A stretch of 64,000 nt of DNA, taken from Acanthochromis polyacanthus. Taxonomy: Eukaryota; Chordata; Actinopteri; Pomacentridae. Made by a program: the position numbers and the translations under genes. The stretch covers positions 6,537,024 to 6,601,023 of the forward strand of contig NC_067136.1 of the NCBI RefSeq assembly GCF_021347895.1, given 5' to 3'. Below, piece after piece: positions 1 through 11,982 of this stretch. Under the pieces are notes generated by a model. That model was not told where the DNA came from. It did no database searches and saw only the letters and a list, made by a program, of their open reading frames with translations. The first letter of the stretch is position 1. Each line of letters starts with the position of its first letter.

Positions 1-192
1 TCTGTGTTCCCGGACATGTCTAAGGAGCTGCCCCAGAAGAGGAAAGCGTTCACACCAGTGAAACATAAACTACACGAACTTGACATCAGATACACACTGG
101 CTTTCCCCGCAAAGCTTCACTTTAAATGGAGAGGAAAAAACGTGAGTTGCAACACTGTCGAAGCCGTGGAGAAAGTCATTAATGAGCAGTAA
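1..192 (+). CDS. LINE ORF1 protein, C-terminal end (partial)
   Basis: The open frame runs in from before base 1 and ends at TAA 190-192. The 63 residues show the basic C-terminal-domain pattern of L1 ORF1 proteins, which are RNA-binding chaperones that coat the LINE RNA: an FPDMS block, then QKRKAF, then a block ending near YTLAFPAKLHF. Only the last part is in the window, so the coiled-coil and RRM-like parts cannot be judged. It lies 513 bp upstream of the ORF2 start, as expected for a bicistronic LINE. No break is visible in this short piece. Confidence 0.75.
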   Translation, partial: SVFPDMSKELPQKRKAFTPVKHKLHELDIRYTLAFPAKLHFKWRGKNVSCNTVEAVEKVINEQ

Positions 193-705
193 CCAGGAGG
201 AACTGTGGACTCTGATGAAGGGAGTGAGGTGAGCTGCTGTTAAACTCAATGTAGGATGGTGCGTGGTGCATTTTGTGTTGAACTGAATGGACTACTGTGC
301 AGATCAAAGGGGGGCCTCTTGACACGGGACGGCTACCATGGGAGCGGTGTTAATCCCATGGACCATTTGTGCATTATATTTTTGTTTTCTTTTTTCTTTT
401 TTCTTTTGCTTTTTCCTGACAGCGAGGAGTGCTCAACACTCAGGACACTGATCGCGTTATAGCTGTCGGACACCTTTTGTTTCATGTTTGCGTGCAAGTT
501 CAGTTCGCACACTGTGGTTTTGTTATGTGTTCAAACTCAGGCAGGTACATGGTAATAAGGAACTATTACAAGGAATAAAAAATAATAGCATTCTCCATCA
601 CAAATGATTACAGACAGACATTTAAAGCATTTCATCTTCCACTTATGTTTAATTTCTGATTGATATCGCTATAACTATTTATTTTTAATTTAGAAAAGGA
701 AAAAC

Positions 706-1302
706 ATGACTAGTAAGTCAGTTAAGATTGTCTCTTGGAATATAAATGGATGCAGTAGCCCTATTAAAAGAAGGAAGATATCTTTTCTGAAAAATAACCA
801 GACTGACATTGCTATGATACAGGAAACCCATATGCAGGGGCAGGAGGCAGAGAAATTTAAAGTGGGATGGGTGGGGCGTTTATTTCACAGTTCATTCTCA
901 AGCAAATGTTATGGTGTTTTGATTCTGGTTCACAAAAATGTGAGTTTCATTTTGTTAAAACGAACTAGAGATGCAGAGGGAAGGATCATTTGTGTTGAAG
1001 CTGTGGTTGAAGGTGTGCCTCTTGTGTTGTGCAACATATATGCACCTACCAAGGGCGATCCCAATTTCTTTCATGAGGTAAATAAAATATTAGGGGACTC
1101 TGAGGGTGAAATCGTTTTAGCTGGGGATTTTAATGAAGTTATGGACCCAATATTGGACAGAAGTTCATTTAAACCCCCTATTATGACCAAAGAGAGAGAA
1201 GCTCTGCATATGTTAAACAGAGATATGGGACGAATAGATATGTGGAGGCTGACAAACCCAAATGTGAATGATTTTACGTTCTTCTCCCACTGCCATAAAT
1301 AG
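706..1302 (+). pseudogene. LINE ORF2, APE-type endonuclease domain
   Basis: Start ATG at 706, 198 codons. This is the apurinic-endonuclease-like domain that nicks target DNA for LINE integration. Motifs seen in order: SWNINGCSSPIKR (metal-site Asn), IQETHM (metal-binding Glu), NIYAP, then LAGDFNEVMD (catalytic Asp and Asn). The frame stops at TAG 1300-1302, just after FFSHCHK. The family's next motif, SDHA/DHAP, is still visible about 70 bp further on in another frame (tcacagatcacgcaccagt near 1371), so ORF2 was frameshifted rather than naturally ended. Confidence 0.85.
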
Positions 1303-1598
1303 ATATCTTCCTAATTAGTAAGTCTCTGACAGATAATGTAGCTGATTGTAACATAAAGACAATCTCCCTCACAGATCACGCACCAGTCGAGCTATTTCTT
1401 AAGGCCAGTCTAAAAACTGAAAGGAGTGGTAGATGGAGATTAAATACTGGATTATTGTTGGACTCAACTTTCAGAAAGACAATAGAAGAAGACTTAAAAA
1501 GCTTTTTGAAACAAACATTGGTAGCGCTGAAGAAATAACTACTGTGTGGGAGGCCTCAAAGGCATATATAAGAGGAAAGGTTATAGCACAAGCTGCTA

Positions 1599-3232
<1,634 letters not shown>

Positions 3233-4929
3233 TAGGAATAAAAGAGAGAATCTTACTAGGATTAAAAATCTAGAAAAAGAGATAAAAGATAAGGAATTAG
3301 ATTTGTCAAAACACTTTTCAGGCAGAAAATTTAAAGAACTCTGTAGCTTATACTCCCTACATGATATTTACAATAAAAGAGCAGAATATGCACTTTTTAG
3401 ACTGAAAACAAACTTTTACGAAGGTGGAGAGAAAATGGGTAAATTAATAGCAAGACAGTTAAAGGGAAAAATTGCTGCTATACTCTAAAAAGTAATTCTG
3501 TGGACCTTTTGTCATAACTTAAATAAATATGTTGTTGTGAAATTAAAAATCAAGTTCTGTAATCCAGTTAGACTTTTTACTTGTAAATGTTATTTTTTTT
3601 AGCTTGGATGACATAGAAATAATGCCTTTTGATTCAATACACTACCATCACCTTGTCAGAGCTTAAAAATTTCAGTTCATCATGAAACAGTTGGATTTTA
3701 AGTTCTGCTAATGTAAAAAATTATTTGATGACGTGTAAACGGCCCACAGTCTCTCTTTCCCGCATGTGCGAGCGACCATGTTTAAGGCCAGAGTGAGCAC
3801 ATGGTGAGCAGCCGAAGGACGGCCGAAGGACAGCCGAAGCTCATTGAAGCGTTTTGGTGAACGGTGAGTAATTTTATGATTATTTGCATTCGCTCAGGAT
3901 TCTGTTGATGATAGCCTACTGTAACTGAATATCGAAATCTGGAAGTCCTTACTTTTAAATGCGTGCAGTGTTGGTAGGGCAGTCTGTGTGCTGAGGTAAA
4001 GTTAGCTAGGTGATGCCTGTACTGACTTCAATGCGGGAGTAATGGGTTAATTTCAGCATGTGACTAATAAACCGGCGCACAAATAAGTTGTGTGTTGGCA
4101 AGCTGTATTTATTATTTCGTCCTATCTGAATCACAGTCTAATTCTGGGTTACCAGCCGTCCCTTAAAATACCGAATTGTCCCGCATTTGAAACTAAAATA
4201 GGCGGTCGGTATTGAATCCATAAGGAGGTGACAGCCTGTGAGAAGCTCACCTGCTGGGGATTCAGTGGTAATATGTTTTTTCCTGTGGATTAAATTAAAT
4301 GTATCAATGGATAATATTGATACAATTTTATGAAATGGACAGCTACACTTACATTTACAAATGTATTGATAACAGGATGTAACCGCTCATCAGGCTGTCG
4401 TCTGACCAGGACGACAGGCACACATATTACGCACCTACGGAGAAAGAGCACATTATGACGGCCCTCTGGGCTCCCAAAATATGAGAAAAGTTAAACAGGG
4501 CTATGATAAAACCAACAGAGAGGGACGGGGGAGCTAAAGGAGTTCATTATGATTCATAAACGAACCAGCAGACACCGCGGTGCGCTCCGTAACGGCACAG
4601 CCATGCGTCCTAACGCACACACACCTTCAGGTCTGTGTGGACAGGTCTGACTCTGTCCATGACTACACAGATAAGTGTTTCCCTTAAGTTTTATGGAAGA
4701 AAAGAATCAAACACTAGTCATTTAAATTGCTATAAGCCCACTACTGCTTTGTTTGTATTGATGGCTGTAACACTTGATGAGTTCTAATACCACAGTTTTC
4801 TCCTGTCAGTATAAAATGGGAGACACATGATTTCATTTATTCCTCCATGATCACACACAGGGGCTGACAAGGCTGTAAACAGTTGTGTGTAAAACCCTGA
4901 TTCTAACACCTTTTAATTTCTTCTTCAAG

Positions 4930-5076
4930 GATGTGGAGGATCTCGATGCAGACCCTGCCATGCAAGTGATGAAGATTGCCTTCATCGGTGATGGGTGTGT
5001 AACCATCATTGTTGAGGGAAACGAGATCCTGCAGGGGATTGCTGTTGCCAGATCCTGTGCCTTGCTGATGGAGTAA
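4930..5076 (+). pseudogene. Relic terminal exon inside the TA-flanked element
   Basis: A polypyrimidine tract and CAAG acceptor precede an open 48-codon exon beginning DVEDLDADPAMQVMKIAF and ending in ARSCALLME before TAA 5074-5076. An AATAAA signal is at 5170-5175. I recognise this as resembling the C-terminal part of a repetitive fish protein family whose members normally continue for tens of residues past this point, so the stop probably truncates it. No catalytic function can be assigned. Upstream exons other than a possible first exon near 3780-3865 were not found. Confidence 0.5.
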
Positions 5077-5308
5077 TCTTTGTCTGGAGAACGCAGCCTA
5101 CAACTTCTGCTGTTTGCACTTTAAATGATTTAGTGCTGCTGTTAAGGATTTAGTGTTATTCATAATTTTAATAAATGGTTCTTATTAATTTGAATATTTC
5201 TGTCTGAATTTTTGTTCATTTTGAACGCCAGGAGAGAGTTTCTTAGCTGCTGAACATAACCTTAATATAGGACAGGACTTAACTTCACTCTTGCAGAGAT
5301 CAGCTAAT

Positions 5309-5550
5309 GAAGTTCTTGTTACTAAGAAATTTGTTTAATTGTGGCCAGAAAGCTTCTTCACCTTACTTAAAAATTATGTTGGATCAACTTAAAAAGTTGC
5401 ATTCATGTTGACCATTATGAAGTTCATGTTACTTAGAAATTTGTATAATTGTGGCCAAAAAACTTCCTCACCTTACTTAAAAATTATGTGGGATCAACTT
5501 AAAAACTTGCATTCATGTTGACAATTATTAAGTTCGTGTTACTCAGAAAT
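5309..5550 (+). repeat. Subterminal ~110-bp tandem repeat of the TA element
   Basis: Units begin gaagttcttgttactaag at 5309, gaagttcatgttacttag at 5419 and aagttcgtgttactcag at 5530, a period of about 110 bp. Each contains acttaaaaattatgt and gcattcatgttgac. The array is next to the right terminus, a position where transposase-binding repeats are often found; that role is inferred. Confidence 0.8.
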
Positions 5551-5705
5551 GCATTTTTGTTCGGACTAAAAGGTAATTCAACATACTCAAAATATTGCTT
5601 TGACTTAATGTAATTCTGCCAGCTATTGGCTCAACTTAAAAATTCGAGTGGAAACGGTTAACATAAGTTTTTATGTTGACCCAGTGTTTTATTTTTTAGA
5701 GTGTA

Positions 5706-6887
5706 ATACTATACCAGTTATAAAACAGGGATACTCAGTTTTTTGCTACTCCAGATATAGATAAAATATTCCAACAATTTTATGAGAAGTTACATACATC
5801 TTCCATGTCTCCTAATGCTTCTCAAAAAGATGTAGAACGGTTTCTTCATAGTATAGAAGTCCCCAAGCTCTCACCTCAGGAGGCTGCGGGATTGGAATTA
5901 CCCATAACCGAGGTTGAAATAAGGACGGCTATTTCTTCAATGAAAAATGGGAAGGCACCGGGTTATGATGGACTCCCAGTGGAATATTATAAAGCATATG
6001 CAGACATTATTGTCCCAATACTACAGAGGGTATATCAGGAAATATTTGAAAAGGGTTGTGTAGCTCCAACTTTTAATGAAGCTGTAATCTCACTAATTCC
6101 CAAAACAGGTAAAGATGCAACAGATCCTTCCAATTATAGACCTAATACTCTCCTTAATCTTGATTGTAAGATCCTTACAAAAATTTTAGCATCACGTTTA
6201 CAGCTGGTGTTACCAAGTATTATTCACCCCAATCAGGTAGGCTTCATGAAAAATAGAACTTCAACAGATAATGTTAGGCTCCTGTTACACCTAATGTGGC
6301 TGAGTCAATCCCAAAATGATCCTATAACTGCCTTTGATAGGGTGGAGTGGCAGTTTCTGTTCTCCACCATATCTCACTTTGGCTTCAATGCTAACTCTAT
6401 TAAATGGATAAGAATGTTGTATAAAGAACCCAAGGCAGCTGTGATGACAAATGGAATAATCTCCCCCTTCTTTAATTTGACCCGAGGTACACGACAGGGA
6501 TGCTCATTGAGCCCATTGTTGTTCATCATTTTCTTAGAGGTTCTGGCAGTGTCTGTTAGAGCACATCCTGGGATAAGAGGAGTACGGGCAGGAGACAGTG
6601 AACATAAATTATTATTATATGCTGACGACATTTTAGCAGTAGTATCTGAGCCTTTAAGCTCCCTGCCACACCTGATGGACACTATACAATCCTTTTCAGA
6701 ATTATCGGGTTACTCCATTAATTGGAGCAAATCTGAGGCAATGCCTCTCTCCAGACTATGTATTTCATCCATGGTGGAGAAGTTTAATTTTAGATGGGTA
6801 CGAGAGGGAATGAAGTATTTAGGCATTGAACTTTCTGAGGATATAGACAAAATTGTGGCACTATTAACCCTTTACTCCAAAAGATAA
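5706..6887 (+). pseudogene. LINE ORF2, reverse transcriptase domain lacking motif A
   Basis: The reverse transcriptase of the same LINE resumes at 5706 (TIPVIK, one frameshift, then DTQFFATPDIDKIFQQFYEKL). From 5805 a 360-codon frame gives the RT fingers and palm: KNGKAPGYDGLP, ISLIPKTGKD, SNYRPNTLLNLDCKI, HPNQVGF, TRGTRQGCSLSPLLF and YADDILAV (catalytic Asp pair at ~6618-6626), then GYSINWSKSE. The read jumps from DPITA straight to FDRVEW near 6331. Related LINEs have about eight more residues here (the SLDAEKA block) carrying the first catalytic Asp, and the minus-strand L1 at 20 kb retains it. The in-frame loss would make this RT inactive. The frame ends at TAA 6885-6887. Confidence 0.88.
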
Positions 6888-7627
6888 AAAGAAATCTTGA
6901 TAAGTGGGGAAAAATTAGTGTTACAAAATGATAGTTGCCCCACAGCTCAGCTATGTGGCAATGCTGTTACCAATTAAGATGCCATCTACCACTTTTAGAC
7001 AAATAGATGATGTAATAAAACTTTTTTTGTGGGGTGGGAAAAAACCATGAGTTAAACTGAGAAAGTTCTGTGCACATAAAGAGGAGGGAGGGTTGGGCCT
7101 CCCAGATTTCAGATTATATCACTTAGCTTTTGAGATGGCCAAAATAACAAGATCCTGGCAAGCTGCAGAGAAGGAAGCAGCTTGGAAGGAGGTAGAAAGG
7201 GAGATATGTTTCCCCTTCCAACCCATTGAAGTATTATCTCAAAAAAGGTCTAACATTACAGATCCAGTACTTTTACATTCAAGGGATGTCTGGAGCTGAG
7301 TACACAAAATGTTTCAATTTACACATACTCTACAAAGATATTCATCATTGTGGTATAACCCTGATGTCTGTATTGGGAAGAAACCTGTATATTGGAAAGA
7401 GTGGCATGCTCGCAGCTTAAGTACTATTAATGATCTATTTATTAGTTTTTGCAAATAAGGAGCTGTATTACCTCAAAACCACATAATATTACTGATAACA
7501 TGGTGATAGATTATATGAAACTTCCACTTAAAAAACGAAAAGCTTCTCTGTTTTACAAAATTGCTAATTCCTCTTTTAACAATGACTGTAATCACTTAAA
7601 GATCTCTTGGCAGAAGGATATGGAATT
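6888..7627 (+). pseudogene. LINE ORF2, C-terminal region in several frames
   Basis: Continuation of the same ORF2 with at least three breaks. Recognisable pieces: KRNLDKWGKI (6889), MIVAPQLSYVAMLLPIKMP (6930), FLWGGKK, EEGGLGLPDFRLYHLAF (7081-7131), PVYWKEWHARS and LPLKKRKASLFYKI (7521-7562). LWGGKK and GGLGLPD are standard L1 C-terminal signatures downstream of the thumb. The piece stops in sequence shared with the terminus of the large transposon, so the last ~150 codons and the 3' UTR are absent. Confidence 0.8.
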
Positions 7628-8149
7628 ATATTTGTGTCACAATCCTGAGCGCACAGTGTGAAATTTTGAGCACAGAAAAAAATTTTGAGCAAAGAAAAAC
7701 TTAATCTGAACAAACAAAAAATCTATTCTGCGCTGAAAAAATATATTTTTATATTTGCAACTATCCACATACACACACAGTCTTAATGTTTTTCACTCGG
7801 TTTTTCACTCTGCTCTCCTGTGGATCTCTGCTCTACGTCCTCGCTACGTCTCTCTCGCTCAACATCTGCTCTCTGCACACGCTCAAATCTGCCTTCACGC
7901 TCGCTCAACTCTGCACAGCGTTACAAATGTGCCACAATTCCAGCCAATCACAGACTTCTGATTCTATCCAATCGGGTCCCTGTTTCGGCCGCCTCTCGGA
8001 AGCGCTGTTAAAAACGATCGCTAAATCAACTGGAGTTCTGCTATATACGCTGGACTACGACAGATTTTCGGTGAGTATTGTTTTATTATTGAATTACATT
8101 AAATAAAGCACTATTTTGTTTAGTGTGTTAAAGTACAAGTGTAATGTTT
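7628..8149 (+). repeat. Left terminal inverted repeat of the large transposon
   Basis: About 522 bp, nearly identical to the reverse complement of 14985-15510. It holds CTC/GCTC-rich short repeats, a CCAAT-like stretch (agccaatcacag at 7953) and, near the inner end, a splice donor: the exon would end at 8070 (gattttcg|gtgagtat). This layout suggests the terminus supplies the promoter and first exon of the inward-facing transposase gene. Open frames inside it (for example 7786-8106) are not considered real. Confidence 0.93.
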
Positions 8150-8810
8150 AAATCCACATTTCAGAGCCACTGGACCCTCGTTTAATTAGCCAAGATTAGC
8201 AAAGCTGTACCATGTCGGATCCTGAACGGCAACACAACGGTGCACCACATCCACATGTAAGTAGTTGGTTTTGCAAACATATTTTGTCATGTAAGCTTGC
8301 ATGAAAGTCTGTGTGTCTGTTTCATTGATTTGTATATTTCTATTCGCTTGCTAAGGGACACTAGATTTGTTGGCTGCTAGCTCAATCAGTAGCTCTCACT
8401 GCAACAATTAATTCACAAACTTGACAAACATACAAACTGATGGAACAGATACACTATCTAAGAATAATGCTTTTGTTTTTATGTGTAATATTCAACTGTG
8501 GCAATTTTCTGACATACAGAGCAGTATATATTTAAGCAACTGTACTACAGTTATAGTGTGCTTCTACCTCCATTCTTTAAAACATAAAAAGAACTGCAGA
8601 TGCATGACTGAAGTGAGGATTAATATTCAAGCTGTAACAAAGTCAGAAAGCTAAAACTGCAAAGGGCATATTTCTATACAAAAACTGCCATGCCACATAG
8701 CCTGTTGTCTGAGTCACGTACTTTATACTGAGACACTATATGGCTGTCTGCTAGTTTAACTACTAGTCCATCCCCTTGGCTAATTTGAGCACTGTCTACT
8801 CCTACCAGGA

Positions 8811-11696
8811 CATGTTGAAACATCTGTTGATGGAGAGACTTCTGACCAAACTGGAATCTGCTATGAACCAGCAACCACTAAATTTGGACTATCTGGAGTT
8901 CCTGACACGCCATGAGCTTATTTTGTTTGAATCATTCTCTGAGTAAAGAGGCGGTGTAAGAGAAATTACAGAAGCACTTCAGAATCTCCATTATCTGGTC
9001 CGGTGTGACATTAATGACAGTTCTATGCCCATTGTGAACATGAAACAGAAGTTGGTCCTCATTCTGGCCACCCAAAGATCGTAATTGAAAGACAACACCT
9101 GAAGAATTTGTTGGACACACATCTGCCAGTTGCCTGCATTGCTAAATTCCTTGGTGTTTCAAGAAGGACAGTTTACAGAAGGATGCAAGAATTTGACTTG
9201 TCTGTGAGAGGAACATAGAGCACAATGACTGACCAAGAGCTTGACATCATCATATCATCTATTAAAAGTCAGATGTCAAATGCTGGATATCTGTTGGTCC
9301 AAGGACATTTGGTTTCAATGGGTCTGCCTGTTCAGTGGTGGAGAATGATGGCTTCAATGCATCGAGTTGATGCTGCTGGGATCTTCTCACGGCTCACTAA
9401 AATAGGATGTGTTGTTCGACAAAGTTACTCTGTGCAAGGCCCTCTGTCCCTTGTCCACATTGACACAAATCATAAACTCATAAGGTAAATAAGCTTGCTC
9501 AGACTATTTCATTTAAAGAGGAATGTCATTAAAAATACTTCAGTGAAGTTTATCTTGTTTGTTACTTGGGAATACATTATGGAGCCCCTAATTTAAACAT
9601 GTCCCCCAAACATCTTTTAATAGAATATTTGCATTCAAAAAAGGTTGTTGCAATTTAGAACAGTCTGCAATTAGCTGACACGACTCACACATGAGCAGCC
9701 TTATTGAAATAGTACTCCCCATCTTGAACAGGTACAACATTGCAGTCTTTGGTGGAGTGGATGGCTACTCAAGGAAGGTCATTTTTTACTCTTAAATTTA
9801 TATGACTGTATGTGTGAAGTTTTGCAGCTATAAATCAGAGTAATTTGATCCTCATGTATATATCAGAAACTTGGACATGGCTGACTTAGCTTTATGAACA
9901 GCCGTTTAAAACTGTAGGTACTTTTATCATAATCTTCAACCAAAGGGTACAGATCATTGGTGATGGCTTTGGAATAATAAACACAGCCAAGTACACAGAG
10001 ATCAGTATGCCAGCCTTTCAACTTGGTTTTGAGTATTTGTTTTAGCTAGTGGCTTTCAGTATGAAATTAATGATAATTTTAACGTAATCAAACATTTAAT
10101 ATCTCATCTGGATACATTTTTACATACAAGTAATCTGAAGAGCAACATTGTCTTTTTGTAAGTGCCCTGTATTTGATCATTGAGACGAGTGAAGCAGAGC
10201 TGGTCACACTTTCACCATTTCTACCATTTCTAGCACAAAAATATTAATAATAAAAAAGTTATTTAAAGATGTAGTATATCTCAGATAGTAACTGTTGGCA
10301 GAACTACAGCCCCATTCACTTTGCAGAAGGTAAAATGAATATAAAGTTGTGTATTTGAGATCAGCTTTTTTTTTTGCTTTATTACATTTTTGAATATTAT
10401 TTAAACGTGCAATTGGTTCAAAGAAAAATGTTCCTGCATTGGTTTCAGCTGTATGTGTCTAATAAACTTATTGTATGGAGTGTTTTTGTTTGTAGGATAT
10501 ACCACATTGATGTTTTTTTTTTTTTTTAAATAACACAACAAATGAGGTACCAAATGCTACAAAGAACAATGTTATAATATGCTGTTAGCTAAACACAGAT
10601 CTGTACATTATCCATGTGGTTTTACTGCAGGTCTTGTACTTGGATGCTGCAACAAATAACAAAGCACAAACTGCATTCTCATTCTTCATCACATCGGTCC
10701 AGCTTCATGGCTTACCGTCAAGGTATTCTGACCTGATTCTCTAGTTATATGAAGTTTGATTAAATCTGTATAAGTTGCATTAACTATTACTGATACAGCT
10801 TTATTTATTTTGGTTACAGGGTTAGGGCAGATCAGGGAGTAGAAAACCTGGATATTGCACATTTCATGTTTGCCACACGAGGAACAGGAAGATCGAGCTT
10901 CATCTCTGGAAAAAGTACCATGACATTCTTCACTCTCTGGAAGAGGATGGTCTACTTGACATATCTGATGCCACTCTTCTCTTTGGTGTGCACTACGTCT
11001 TTGTCCCCGACTCCGGGCAGATCTTGATACCTTTATTGAAGGATGGAATAATCATTCTCTGCGGACAGAGGGAGGTCTCACCCCTGAACAGCTGTGGTTC
11101 ATGGGACGTCTACAAGATCTGGATGAGGGGGAGAGACTCAAGGTACAATATGATGTAAAAACAAGTAGGACATGTATTTTAAGAAGCTGAGTTGTAAGAC
11201 TGAGCAGTACGTATCTGCTACGCATTCTGATAGACTATTACAGACTAGTTTACAAAGCCCACATATTTTCATAAAATGAAGAGTACTGTACTGTTTATAA
11301 GGCCTGAATCAGGAAATATGTCATGATTTGTGGGATGATCCTGATTTTTTTTTTCGTTTCTACTTCTAATGAAGTAATTTCTATGCTGATGAATAAAAAT
11401 AAAGCATCAGTTTTTGTAATGTTGTGTTTATTATTAAAAAAACTCACACAAATACCAAAACTGTATTTCAACAAGTATCCATTCCTGACTGATATGTTCT
11501 GAATTCAAAGGACCTTCAGGACCTTCAGGACCTTCAGGACCCAGGCGTTGACTGGCAGAGTGCTGCGCTGCAGGAAGACTCTCATGGCACAGTTGTGGTT
11601 CCTGAATTTGAGTGCCCACTGGATGATGAAGCCCTGGAAGAACTTCAGAGAACTATCAACCCTCTGGAACACTCAGAGTCACATGGTCGTGACTAA
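8811..11696 (+). pseudogene. Integrase-like (rve/DDE) transposase, six coding exons, inactivated
   Basis: Exons by GT..AG sites and frame: 8809-9484, 9732-9777, 10631-10722, 10820-11142 (fused) and 11511-11696, after a 5' exon in the left terminus. The N-terminus (MLKHLLMERLLTKLES) is helical. A helix-turn-helix follows (IAKFLGVSRRTVYRRM), then the integrase core with the first Asp in LVHIDTNHKL, VDGYSRK, and the second Asp in VRADQGVEN. The Glu motif expected after SFISGK (HNQRIERLWRD in relatives, from memory) is missing; the read jumps to YHDILHSLEEDG near 10917, so a deletion removed an exon end, an intron and the catalytic Glu. Other breaks: TAA 8944-8946, a one-base loss near 9031 and TAG 9216-9218. 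The tail has a 9-bp triplicate encoding DLQ. It would have cut and joined the element's ends. Confidence 0.85.
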
Positions 11697-11982
11697 TACT
11701 TAAGGTTCTTGCAACAGGTGTCCAACCAATAGACATTTGGACAAGAACTTGAAAGTCAACAAATATTCCAGCACAGTGACAAAAATTATTGAAGCTTTTC
11801 TAACTAATAAAAGCAAGAGAACCCTGTATAAAGGGAATTTGTATGACTGAAGAGGAAGTCAAACACTGAGCTAACAGGAACAATTGTTTTGCTTTTTTCA
11901 TTAGCTATGAACATATTCTATCAGTTAATGTTTAGAAATAGCTTCTCATTTTTTGTTTCAGATTACCAGAGAGCTGTTTCTG

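Larger units (their letters stand above)
3481..5703 (+). mobile_element. TA-flanked DNA transposon with relic exons, 2223 bp
   Basis: TA at 3479-3480 and 5704-5705 flank the ends, and removing the insert restores LINE ORF2 exactly. Termini are inverted: left TACTCTAAAAAG, right TTTTTTAGAGTG, so the original tip was probably CACTCTAAAAA. No transposase domain is visible inside. Instead there is a promoter/first-exon-like stretch near 3740-3865, ending in a donor-like GGTGAGTAA, and one terminal coding exon at 4930-5076. This looks like an internally deleted derivative of a larger element with a spliced gene, or an element that captured host exons. Superfamily not assigned. Confidence 0.75.

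Noticed and set aside
7786..8106. 106-codon frame in the left terminus, mirrored at 15027-15353
   Set aside because: Its presence in both termini comes from the inverted repeat; it crosses the inferred splice donor and has no domain.
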